A stretch of DNA of 41,951 nt, taken from positions 1-41,951 of the IMG/VR virus record IMGVR_UViG_3300009481_000027. One strand, written 5' to 3'. How positions within the stretch are numbered: position 1 is the first letter of the stretch; each line of letters opens with the position of its first letter. The stretch comes from a virus. Positions 33,514-40,536 of the stretch are shown piece after piece. The notes beneath the pieces are model-generated. The model had not been told where the DNA came from and made no database searches. It saw only the letters and a list, made by a program, of their open reading frames with translations. Both the position numbers and the translations under genes were made by a program.

Positions 33514-33529
33514 GAGCGTTTCGGCGCTC
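33514..33529 (+). terminator. Hairpin after the element J operon
   Basis: GAGCG (33514-33518) pairs with CGCTC (33525-33529) around TTTCGG, followed by CTTGTGTTTG. Short stem with a mixed T-run; a modest terminator candidate before element E. Confidence 0.35.
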
Positions 33530-33547
33530 CTTGTGTTTGCATCCGGT

Positions 33548-33646
33548 CGCCCCATGTTGGGGCGGCCACCCCGGTGATGGCTGACCACCTTGACGTGGTG
33601 CCGGGGCTTCTGACTAAGAGTTGGCCGCAACCGATGCAACAAGGAG
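33548..33646 (+). promoter_or_regulatory. Structured leader element, copy E
   Basis: HP1: CGCCCC/GGGGCG with loop ATGTT. P1: CCCCGG (33569-33574)/CCGGGG (33601-33606). P2: CACC/GGTG with loop TTGACGT (33590-33596). P3 pseudoknot: TGGCTGAC (33578-33585)/GTTGGCCG (33620-33627), with wobbles. ACTAAG 33613-33618, GATGCA 33633, AAGGAG 33641. Controls the MoxR gene. Confidence 0.75.
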
Positions 33647-33655
33647 AAATGACTA

Positions 33656-34795
33656 ATGGACGATACAAGAACCCGAATCACCAAGGCGATCCAGTTCACG
33701 AACACGCAGTTCGCGGAGCGTGAGCACATGGTGAGCCTGATCTGGGCGGCGTTTCTGGCGCAGTTCCACGTGTGGCTGGTGGGCCCTCCGGGGTCGGCCA
33801 AGTCGATGCTGATCCGCTACCTCGCGGCTCAGATCACCGACTCGCGCTACGCGGAGAACCTGATGAGCAAGTTCACCAAGTACGAGCAGGTCTTCGGCCC
33901 GCTCAAGCTGAGCAAGCTCAAGCAGGACGTCTACGAGCACGACACGGATGGATACCTGCCGACCGCGCACGTGTACTTCGCTGACGAGGGCGGTCGGGCC
34001 AACGTGGCCATCACCGAGGCCATGCTGACCGTGATGAACGAGCGCTTCTTCCAGAACGGCAAGACCCGCGCGAAGGTCCCGACCTTCACGATCCTCTCGG
34101 GCTCCAACACCGTTCTGACCGACGCCGAGCAAGCGGCCTTCGTTGACCGCTTTCTTGCCATGGTGTTCTGTGAATGGGTGCGCTCTGACAGCGCGCTGCA
34201 TGACCTGATGGGTCGCGGCGCTCCGAAGGTGTGCCCGCACACGGTGACGCTGGGCGAGTTGGCCAAGGCGCAGGACGAGGTGAAGCGGATCCACGTGCCC
34301 GACCCGTTCAAGGACGCTGTCATCTCGGTGAAGCGTGGCCTGAGCGAGAAGGGCATCACCCACAGCACGCGCCGCTGGCTGGCCATCGTGTCCGGTCTCA
34401 AGGCGTTCGCGTGGATGGACGGCGACGCTTCGCTTCAGGTCCACCATCTCGACCACGCGATCAACATGCTCTGGCAGCGCCCCGAGCATCGCACCGTGGT
34501 CGAGGGCGTGGTCGGCAACCAGTGCAACCCGCTGATCGCCGAAGCCGTAAAGCTCAAGGATCGGGCGACCATCGTGCTCCGGGACATGCCCGCGAGCATG
34601 GACGAGGCCGGTGCGTTCAGCAAGGCGGGGCGGATCAACTCCACCCTGACCGACGTGCTGGCCGACCTGAAGAAGATCATCGACAGCAACCCCCCGGCGC
34701 GGACGACCGCCGTGCGAACGATTCACCGCGACGTGAAGAGCAAGCATGACGAGATGCTGCGCATGCTGCGTGAGAACAGCGGCGGTCTGGTGTGA
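33656..34795 (+). CDS. MoxR-type AAA+ ATPase
   Basis: A 379-residue AAA+ ATPase of the MoxR/RavA type. Walker A is GPPGSAKS (43-50), Walker B VYFADE (106-111), the sensor-1 region LSGSNTV (148-153), and the arginine finger region VDRFLAMVF (R165). MoxR ATPases act with VWA-domain partners as chaperone-like machines that remodel or load proteins; that partner is encoded next door. The C-terminal helical lid follows (HSTRRWLAIVSGLKAFAWMD). It has its own structured leader (E), and the VWA gene has another (F), suggesting separate but co-ordinated control. Target unknown. Confidence 0.8.
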   Translation: MDDTRTRITKAIQFTNTQFAEREHMVSLIWAAFLAQFHVWLVGPPGSAKSMLIRYLAAQITDSRYAENLMSKFTKYEQVFGPLKLSKLKQDVYEHDTDGYLPTAHVYFADEGGRANVAITEAMLTVMNERFFQNGKTRAKVPTFTILSGSNTVLTDAEQAAFVDRFLAMVFCEWVRSDSALHDLMGRGAPKVCPHTVTLGELAKAQDEVKRIHVPDPFKDAVISVKRGLSEKGITHSTRRWLAIVSGLKAFAWMDGDASLQVHHLDHAINMLWQRPEHRTVVEGVVGNQCNPLIAEAVKLKDRATIVLRDMPASMDEAGAFSKAGRINSTLTDVLADLKKIIDSNPPARTTAVRTIHRDVKSKHDEMLRMLRENSGGLV

Positions 34796-34801
34796 TGTGA
34801 C

Positions 34802-34894
34802 GCCCCTTCGGGGGCACCCTTGCGATGCTCTGACCCCTTGACGTGGGGCAGGGGCTTTTGACTAAGCTCAGGGCAACCGATGCAAACCAAGGAG
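34802..34894 (+). promoter_or_regulatory. Structured leader element, copy F
   Basis: HP1: GCCCC/GGGGC with TTCG tetraloop. P1: CCCTTGC (34817-34823)/GCAGGGG (34848-34854), one wobble. P2: CCCC/GGGG with loop TTGACGT (34838-34844). P3 pseudoknot: GCTCTGA (34827-34833)/TCAGGGC (34868-34874), one wobble. ACTAAG 34861-34866, GATGCA 34879, AAGGAG 34889. Controls the VWA gene. Confidence 0.75.
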
Positions 34895-34901
34895 AAAAAC
34901 A

Positions 34902-36335
34902 ATGCGATTCAATATGACTAGTTGGGTTCTCGGTATGTGGCGCGAGTTCATGCGGCCACGTCTGATGACCATCGAGAAGGCCCCGGAGGTGCGAACCTTC
35001 ACCGACCTGATCGAGGATATCTGGGCGCTGCTCTTGGACTCGCTAAACCAGACCAAGGCCCCGGTTCGCCGAGGGCACGAATGGGCTGACCGCGTTCTCA
35101 CGATGATCGAGAGTCTGCCCGAGTTCCAGCGGCTCCATCGACGGTGCGGGCTGGACCCGTGGCGCTCGCTGGTGTCTACGTCGGTGCTCATGGAGGCGCT
35201 GGCCAAGGCGCTTCCCGAGTTCGCGAAGGTGGTCGATGACGCCGAGCGGATGCAGGACGAGCTTCGCGGGCTGGCTGACCTGCAGGCGCATGGCGTGGTG
35301 GTGTCCGCTCTCAGCGGTCCGACCCATGCCCTCGCCCTGCTCGACGCCGCCGACCTTGAGTACGCCGACCTGTGCGATGCGAGCGCGGCTGACATTCGGC
35401 AGTGCGTTCGTGACGCCTGTGAGGCTGCCGGGACTCGGATCTCGGAGCTTGAGGACATTGTCGAGGCCATGCCCGGTAACGGGTGGGGTCAGGGCAAGAG
35501 CACCGGCACAATGACGGCTGCTGACGTTCGACAGCGCGAGAAGCTGGCCAACAAGGTCGCGCGCGGTGGCAAGATCAAGCGCATCCTGCAGATGGCGGGC
35601 CGCATGATCCGTGTCGCCGAGCGTGTCCAGTCCAGCAAGGTGGACACGCTGGCCAGCGAGGTGGTGGGGATCGAGCGCGGCGCAGACACCGACCGCTTGC
35701 TTCCGAGCAGCCTGCTCGGGCTGGTGGGCGGGCCCGCGATGGAGACTCATTTCTACACGCAGTTTCTGCAGGAGGACTTGTCACAGTACAAGATGGTCGG
35801 CAGGGACAAGGTGGCTCGCGGGCCGGTGGTGTTGCTCATGGACTGCAGCGGCAGCATGAGCGGCCCGCGTGAAGAGTGGGCGAAAGCAGTGGGCTGGGCT
35901 CTGGCCAAGCTCGCCGCCAAGCAGAGCCGCAGCTTCATCGCCGCCGAGTTCAACACGAAGATCGTCAAGAAGTCGGTGTTCGTGATCGAGGCGGGGCAGG
36001 ATGCCGACACTGAGGCGCTGATGCGATGGCTGACGCACTTCACGGCCAGCGGTGGCACGTCGTTCGACGGCCCGCTGGACTGGGCCATGGGGCAGATCGA
36101 GTCGAGCCCCGCGTTCAAGAAGGCCGATATCGTGCTCGTCACCGATGGGCAGTGCGGTGTCTCGGATGCGTGGCTGACCCAGTTCCAAGCCAAGCGTCGA
36201 AGCATCGGCACACGGCTGCTGGGCGTGGGCATCGCTTGCCGGGTCAACCTGCTGGCGACGCTCTGCGACGACGTGGCTCGTGTGGATGACCTCGACCCCG
36301 ATGGGCCCCACGCTGCCGTGGTGTTCAGCGTGTGA
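34902..36335 (+). CDS. VWA-domain protein (ViaA/CoxE-like partner of MoxR)
   Basis: A 477-residue protein. The N-terminal 300 residues are helical. The C-terminal von Willebrand A domain carries an intact MIDAS metal site: DCSGS (D314, S316, S318), T386 in SGGTSFDG, and D415 in LVTDG. This layout, helical region then VWA at the end, is that of ViaA/CoxE-type partners of MoxR ATPases. With the ATPase upstream it should form one machine, with the VWA domain recognising the substrate through a bound metal. AAGGAG lies seven bases before the ATG; a second ATG at 34914 is possible. Confidence 0.8.
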   Translation: MRFNMTSWVLGMWREFMRPRLMTIEKAPEVRTFTDLIEDIWALLLDSLNQTKAPVRRGHEWADRVLTMIESLPEFQRLHRRCGLDPWRSLVSTSVLMEALAKALPEFAKVVDDAERMQDELRGLADLQAHGVVVSALSGPTHALALLDAADLEYADLCDASAADIRQCVRDACEAAGTRISELEDIVEAMPGNGWGQGKSTGTMTAADVRQREKLANKVARGGKIKRILQMAGRMIRVAERVQSSKVDTLASEVVGIERGADTDRLLPSSLLGLVGGPAMETHFYTQFLQEDLSQYKMVGRDKVARGPVVLLMDCSGSMSGPREEWAKAVGWALAKLAAKQSRSFIAAEFNTKIVKKSVFVIEAGQDADTEALMRWLTHFTASGGTSFDGPLDWAMGQIESSPAFKKADIVLVTDGQCGVSDAWLTQFQAKRRSIGTRLLGVGIACRVNLLATLCDDVARVDDLDPDGPHAAVVFSV

Positions 36336-36340
36336 CTCTG

Positions 36341-36431
36341 CGCCCTTCGGGGCGTACCCTTGCAAGCCAGCCGCCTTGACGCGGCGCAAGGGCTTTGAAA
36401 CCAAGTGCTGGCGCAAACCTGATGCAAGGAG
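36341..36431 (+). promoter_or_regulatory. Structured leader element, copy G
   Basis: HP1: CGCCC/GGGCG with TTCG tetraloop. P1: CCCTTGC (36357-36363)/GCAAGGG (36386-36392). P2: CGCC/GGCG with loop TTGACGC (36376-36382). P3 pseudoknot: GCCAGC (36366-36371)/GCTGGC (36407-36412). The connector box is ACCAAG (36400-36405) rather than ACTAAG. GATGCA 36421, AAGGAG 36426. Confidence 0.75.
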
Positions 36432-36438
36432 ACTGAAA

Positions 36439-37182
36439 ATGGACCAAGGAAGAAACAGGCTGTCCCTGCTCTACTCGGGATATGGACTTGACGTGAACGT
36501 GCCGTGGTGGATCTGCAAACGGCTGGGGTACCAACGGAGCTACGACAAGGGCTCGCCCGAGCGGTTCCAGATCGTCCAGCAGGTCAGGGGCACCGTGTCC
36601 GCGAAGCTGTCAGCCGACGGGGTTTCGCACAGCCGGGACGACCTCATTGCCTTGGAAGAGCTTGACGTGACCAGCACGTTCTGCCTCTACCGGGCCATGA
36701 TGGTGCTGTCATACTCGCTGAACGGCGAGGGCGACCCCGACGCCGACTGGAACCCGGAACACGTGTGCGACTGGGTGCCGGACGACGACGGCTACACGCG
36801 CAAGCGCTTCTGGCACTGCGTTCAGTTCGTGTACCAGAAGTGCCGCGTGCACCTCTCGCACGTTCTGGGGAGCGTTGTCAGCGCGTTCGCCAGTAACACG
36901 GGCGTGCCGCCCGAAGGATGGCTGGAAGAGCCCGGAGAGCCGGTGACTGTTGTGCACCGGCTGGCGGGGGAGCCTCTGGCCCCCGGCGTTCACCGGGTGA
37001 AGGTGACCGATGTGAAGGTGACCGATGGGAAGGTGGTGGTGGACATGGAGCGATTCAGGCCCGCCGTTGACTTCTCGGGATTTGGCGAAGAGGACGAGGC
37101 ACCCGCAGAGCCTCGCCGGGTCAGGCCGCGCGGAATGCGGGACCCGATCCAGCGCGGACCCGAGGAAGAGGGGCCGTTCTAA
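36439..37182 (+). CDS. Protein of unknown function
   Basis: A 247-residue protein. Mixed alpha/beta with aromatic-rich stretches (RLSLLYSGYGLDVNVPWWIC; KRFWHCVQFVYQKCRVHLSH), then a flexible acidic and basic C-terminus (PAEPRRVRPRGMRDPIQRGP). Not recognised. ATG follows AAGGAG by seven bases. Its stop overlaps the next start in TAATG. Confidence 0.55.
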   Translation: MDQGRNRLSLLYSGYGLDVNVPWWICKRLGYQRSYDKGSPERFQIVQQVRGTVSAKLSADGVSHSRDDLIALEELDVTSTFCLYRAMMVLSYSLNGEGDPDADWNPEHVCDWVPDDDGYTRKRFWHCVQFVYQKCRVHLSHVLGSVVSAFASNTGVPPEGWLEEPGEPVTVVHRLAGEPLAPGVHRVKVTDVKVTDGKVVVDMERFRPAVDFSGFGEEDEAPAEPRRVRPRGMRDPIQRGPEEEGPF

Positions 37183-37682
37183 TGGGAGAGGCCGACAAAC
37201 TAAAGGAGCGATGGATCTACAGGGGCGTTCGCGTATCGACCAAGAACGCGATCACATTCACGTACCTCGATCCGACCGGCGAAATCCTGTGCTTCCCGAA
37301 GGCCCCCAACGGCAAGAAGGGCAGCGCGGGATGGGGTCAGATCGGCGGGACCTATGAGGTTGACCTGCTTCGACCCGAGGGCGGCGGGGTGATGGTGTGG
37401 TTCCCGTTCAAGTGGCTGAGCGGCACCACCGAGAAGGACGAACGTGCCCCGGAGTGGACCATCGAGGCCCGAGAGGCGTTCAACGAAGTTGCTTCGCACA
37501 AGAAGCACAAGGCCATCACGAAGGTCAAACCACACCTTGATCCGGAGATCATCGAACCTCTGCGTCGGGCGTACCACAACGCCCCCGGCCAAGCGCGCGA
37601 CCTCACTCTCGCTGAGATCGTGGCAGCCGTGACCAACAGACCAACCAAGGCCGAACGCGACAAGTGGCGCTCCCGCTACTAG
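37182..37682 (+). CDS. Protein of unknown function
   Basis: A 166-residue basic protein. The N-terminal half is beta-rich (ITFTYLDPTGEILCFPKAPN; VMVWFPFKWLSGTTEKDERA), the C-terminal half helical (EIIEPLRRAYHNAPGQARDL). Not recognised. Starts in TAATG overlap, last gene of the accessory region before the second strong promoter. Confidence 0.55.
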   Translation: MGEADKLKERWIYRGVRVSTKNAITFTYLDPTGEILCFPKAPNGKKGSAGWGQIGGTYEVDLLRPEGGGVMVWFPFKWLSGTTEKDERAPEWTIEAREAFNEVASHKKHKAITKVKPHLDPEIIEPLRRAYHNAPGQARDLTLAEIVAAVTNRPTKAERDKWRSRY

Positions 37683-37792
37683 TCGCCCCCACCCGGCAGC
37701 GCCGCCCCTCTGGACAACCAGTTGGCAGAGCGGCGCAACTACCCTAAAAAATTAGGCCAGAGAAAAAAAAGAGCGAAAAACGCCACCTGTTC

Positions 37793-37821
37793 TTGCGCTC
37801 AACTAAAGCCTGTGGTTAGCT
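37793..37821 (+). promoter_or_regulatory. Promoter of the HTH regulator / recombination region
   Basis: TTGCGC (37793-37798), 17 bases, then TTAGCT (37816-37821). An A-rich tract (37743-37780) lies just upstream. Bases 37792-37808 are identical to those at 26590-26606. The -10 box is weaker than its relative's TATAAT, which may leave it more dependent on a regulator. Confidence 0.55.
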
Positions 37822-37860
37822 CCCAACTCCACAGCGGAAGTGTGTGCAGGGAGAGATGCA

Positions 37861-38121
37861 GTGACGGTTCTGGAGCGGCGAATAAAGGCGAGGGCGATCC
37901 TGATGGGGTTGACCTTGGCCAAGGTGGCAGAGCTTGGCGGGGTGACCTACCAAGCCCTGCGCGTGTGGCTCCAGAGCGGTCGCCTGACGAAACGGGGCAC
38001 TGCCTCGTTGACTCAGGCGCTCGGGGTGAGTCAGGAGTGGCTTACCAGTGCCTCGCTTGAGGACGTTGGCGTTGATCTCGACGCACTGGTGATGCGGAAG
38101 TCAGAGAGTCAGATTGGTTGA
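37861..38121 (+). CDS. Small HTH (XRE/Cro-like) regulator
   Basis: An 86-residue protein with a helix-turn-helix of the XRE/Cro type: LTLAKVAELGGVTYQALRVW, where TLAKVAEL is the first helix and TYQALRVW the recognition helix, followed by LTQALGVSQEWL. The size matches a phage repressor or Cro-like switch protein. GTG start at 37861 with GGGAGA upstream; GATGCA stands directly before it. Its promoter shares 17 bases with that of the accessory region, so both may answer to the same factor, possibly this protein. That is inference. Confidence 0.7.
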   Translation: MTVLERRIKARAILMGLTLAKVAELGGVTYQALRVWLQSGRLTKRGTASLTQALGVSQEWLTSASLEDVGVDLDALVMRKSESQIG

Positions 38122-38128
38122 TTGAAAG

Positions 38129-38191
38129 GTCCGTGGGCAGCGGCGGGCTTGCACCCGCCGCCGCCCTCGGTACTCCCCGATGCAAAAGGAG
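38129..38191 (+). promoter_or_regulatory. Stable hairpin and GATGCA leader of the nuclease gene
   Basis: GCGGCGGG pairs with CCCGCCGC around CTTGCA (about 38142-38163), extended by GGGC/GCCC outside, a very stable 12-bp hairpin with no T-run. GATGCA (38179) with AAAAGGAG follows, the same ending as in the other leaders, but no pseudoknot could be found. Confidence 0.55.
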
Positions 38192-38203
38192 AGTTGGGAA
38201 ACT

Positions 38204-39526
38204 ATGGGCACCCCCGATAATAGCCGGATGCAGCTTTTGATCAAGCTGCTTGGTTCCGGCACCCTCGTAGACGGTACCGCGTATCCAGCGCTGTACCCCT
38301 TTGAGCGCATGCATTTGCGCGAGATCATCACGCAGAGCATGTGGCGGGCCTTCGGAACCTGTCAGGAGGCATTTCGGCTGAAGTACGTTGTCGGCCTCGA
38401 CACGATCAGCACGGCAATGCCGCTTCTGCTCGGCAAGCTCGCCGACGAGATCTTCGCGGACCTCGGTATGGGCGTGCTTCGACCTGACCAGTTTGAGGAT
38501 CGCGTCACAGCGTGGGCCACCGAGCAAGAGCAGAAGTGGCACGCTGCGGTCAGGAAGCGTATCCCAGTCCGCTGGGACCTGCAGAAGCTGTACGACAGCA
38601 CGAACACGCTAATCTCAATGGTTGACCTCTGGCTCAAGAAGCCTCTCACCGAGGCGACCCCCATCGCGACCCACGTCAAGTTCCGGGTGCCACTGCCGCA
38701 CCCGACGACCGGCAGGCGCGACCCGATCTACGACTACGGTGGCGAGTGGGACGGCCTGCTGGTCGGCCACCACGAAACCCTCTGGCTTTGGGAGCGCAAG
38801 ACTACGGCTGAGGGCGACCCCGACGAGTACGAGCGCAAGCTTGAGCACGACCCACAGCGCTGGGGCTACTGCTGGGCGCTCAGCGTCATCACCGGCAGGC
38901 CCGTTGGGATCCTGTACGACGTGACTCGCAAGAAGCCCCCCACTGTACCGGGGTTCTTGGTCTGCAAGAAGGGACCGTGCGGCAAGACCCGGAAGGCCGC
39001 TGGCGGCAAGAAGGTCGGCGACCCGCACTGCGGAGTCTGCGGCGGCTCGGGCATCATCGGCATCAGCAAGACTGTGACCGACACCACGCTCGATCTGTTC
39101 GACGCCGCCCTGATGCAGCTTCGGCTGCTCAGTCCTGCCGGTAAAGAGGCCATCGAGTCGGGCCAGTACAACGAGCAGCGCGAGAAGATCCGACGAAACG
39201 AGCACCGCTTCACGTTCCGGATCTGGCGCACTATGGGCCGCGAGTACATGGAGGCGGTCCCGAAAGAGCTATACGCCGTGGCACGCGAGATCGGTCGCAA
39301 GAAGCGGGGCACGACTCCGTTCCTGCACCACCGTGGCAACTGCCGACAGATCGGGCGTAGCTGCGAGTTCCTGCCGATCTGCCCGACCATCGGGAGCGGC
39401 GAGGCGCTGCGCAACTTCAAGAAGCGGGACGCGACCGTCCCCGTGGAGTTGAGCGACGCGCCCGACACCGAGCATTGGATGACTGATGACGATGACAACA
39501 ACAACTTCGGCGACATGCCGTTCTAG
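38204..39526 (+). CDS. PD-(D/E)XK nuclease with probable Fe-S cluster
   Basis: A 440-residue nuclease of the RecB/AddB/Cas4-like superfamily. The catalytic pattern is D183 (GGEWDGLLVG) and E197-x-K199 (LWLWERKTT). Four cysteines suited to an iron-sulphur staple are C53 (GTCQEAFRLKY) and C380, C387, C393 near the C-terminus (NCRQIGRSCEFLPICP), as in AddB and Cas4. A second CxxxxC/CxxC group (C254, C259, C276, C279) may be a zinc ribbon. The end, DDDDNNNFGDMPF, resembles an SSB acidic tip. It probably trims DNA ends for recombination. ATG 38204 was chosen; an in-frame ATG at 38180 lies within GATGCA. Confidence 0.8.
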   Translation: MGTPDNSRMQLLIKLLGSGTLVDGTAYPALYPFERMHLREIITQSMWRAFGTCQEAFRLKYVVGLDTISTAMPLLLGKLADEIFADLGMGVLRPDQFEDRVTAWATEQEQKWHAAVRKRIPVRWDLQKLYDSTNTLISMVDLWLKKPLTEATPIATHVKFRVPLPHPTTGRRDPIYDYGGEWDGLLVGHHETLWLWERKTTAEGDPDEYERKLEHDPQRWGYCWALSVITGRPVGILYDVTRKKPPTVPGFLVCKKGPCGKTRKAAGGKKVGDPHCGVCGGSGIIGISKTVTDTTLDLFDAALMQLRLLSPAGKEAIESGQYNEQREKIRRNEHRFTFRIWRTMGREYMEAVPKELYAVAREIGRKKRGTTPFLHHRGNCRQIGRSCEFLPICPTIGSGEALRNFKKRDATVPVELSDAPDTEHWMTDDDDNNNFGDMPF

Positions 39527-39544
39527 CAGGAGAACAGACCGACT

Positions 39545-40474
39545 ATGGCACTGACAATTGACGACCTTCGCGAGCAGACCTCTGCCCCCATCGGGGACCG
39601 ACCTGCCATTCTCACCAGACACATGGCAGTGATCGGCTCGTCCGGTGCTGGCAAGACCACGTGGGCGGCGGGCCGCGCCGACGACACCAAGCGCCTGCTC
39701 GGGCAGGACAGCGATGACCTGCTGGAGGTGCTGTGCGTGGTGGGCGAGTCGCAGGCCTTGGGCCGGATCCGCGAGGCCAACCCGCGAGCCCACGTCGTTG
39801 TGGTGAACGACGTGGACGATATCGCGGAGGTGCAGAACTGGCTGGTGACCGAGGTGTGCGTGACGGGCAACGCGGGCTGGCGGCCCGACCTGATCGTCGT
39901 GGACAGCGTCACCGAAATGTGCCGCATGATCGATGACCGGCTGACCAAGGGCGGCAAGGACGATCAGGACTGGGGCTATTGGGGCAAGTACAAGGCCGCG
40001 TGCATGCGGCTGGTGCGCAAGTTCCGCGACCTTCCGAACGTGACGGTCATTGCCACGTTCTTCGATGACGAGAGCAAGGACGGCAAGAGCCGTGGCCTCG
40101 ACATGGGAGCCCGGAAGAGCGCCAACGGCATGGCCGGACTGTTCGACCTGTGCCTCTGGGCCGTGATGGTCGAGCGTGAGGGCGGCGAGGTGTACGCGCT
40201 GCGCACCAAGCCGGGTGTCCAGAGCGGCCAGCGGCTCGTGCAGGGCAAGGGGCACCCCGTGCTTGGCACGTGGGTTGACCCGAGCGTCTACAGCCCCGCA
40301 CGGTGCCTGCACGCCATGAACACGTGGGTCAAGGGCGAGTCCCAGCCCGTGGGCAAGCAGGACGACTGGGACGCCACCGCCGAGAAGATCGCGGCGGCGT
40401 CCAAGCTCAAGGCGAAGGCCAAGGCGAAGGCCAAGGCGAAGGCCAAGGACAAGGACAAGGACAAGGGCAAGTAG
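39545..40474 (+). CDS. Sak4-like RecA-fold ATPase (single-strand annealing)
   Basis: A 309-residue ATPase. Walker A is GSSGAGKTT (31-39), Walker B LIVVDSV (116-122). The fold is RecA-like and most like the Sak4-type recombinases and AAA_24 phage proteins that promote annealing with SSB. Its neighbours, a nuclease before and SSB after, fit that role. The last 30 residues are a Lys/Ala then Lys/Asp repeat (KAKAKAKAKAKAKDKDKDKG), probably a DNA-contacting tail. AGGAG lies eleven bases before the ATG. Confidence 0.75.
   Translation: MALTIDDLREQTSAPIGDRPAILTRHMAVIGSSGAGKTTWAAGRADDTKRLLGQDSDDLLEVLCVVGESQALGRIREANPRAHVVVVNDVDDIAEVQNWLVTEVCVTGNAGWRPDLIVVDSVTEMCRMIDDRLTKGGKDDQDWGYWGKYKAACMRLVRKFRDLPNVTVIATFFDDESKDGKSRGLDMGARKSANGMAGLFDLCLWAVMVEREGGEVYALRTKPGVQSGQRLVQGKGHPVLGTWVDPSVYSPARCLHAMNTWVKGESQPVGKQDDWDATAEKIAAASKLKAKAKAKAKAKAKDKDKDKGK
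40408..40472 (+). repeat. AAGGCS tandem repeat in the Sak4-like gene
   Basis: Repeated AAGGCGAAGGCC units followed by AAGGAC units encode the (KA)n(KD)n tail. Such hexamer repeats are prone to copy number change. Confidence 0.75.
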
Positions 40475-40536
40475 CCCGCAACCGAGCGATGTGTGAAGAG
40501 AGTGACTTTTACCAATTCAGGAGATAGCGATAGCCA

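Noticed and set aside
26876-36431. CRISPR array as an explanation of the repeated elements
   Set aside because: Copies are 0.6-5 kb apart, separated by genes, and share only short boxes; there are no regular spacers and no Cas genes.
26964-38206. Upstream peptides starting at the ATG within GATGCA (MQT..., MQN..., MQK...)
   Set aside because: The ATG precedes the ribosome site, and reading frame and stop differ from copy to copy (in frame at 26964, 29400 and 38180; quickly stopped at 36422). The motif is kept as DNA or RNA, not as a peptide.
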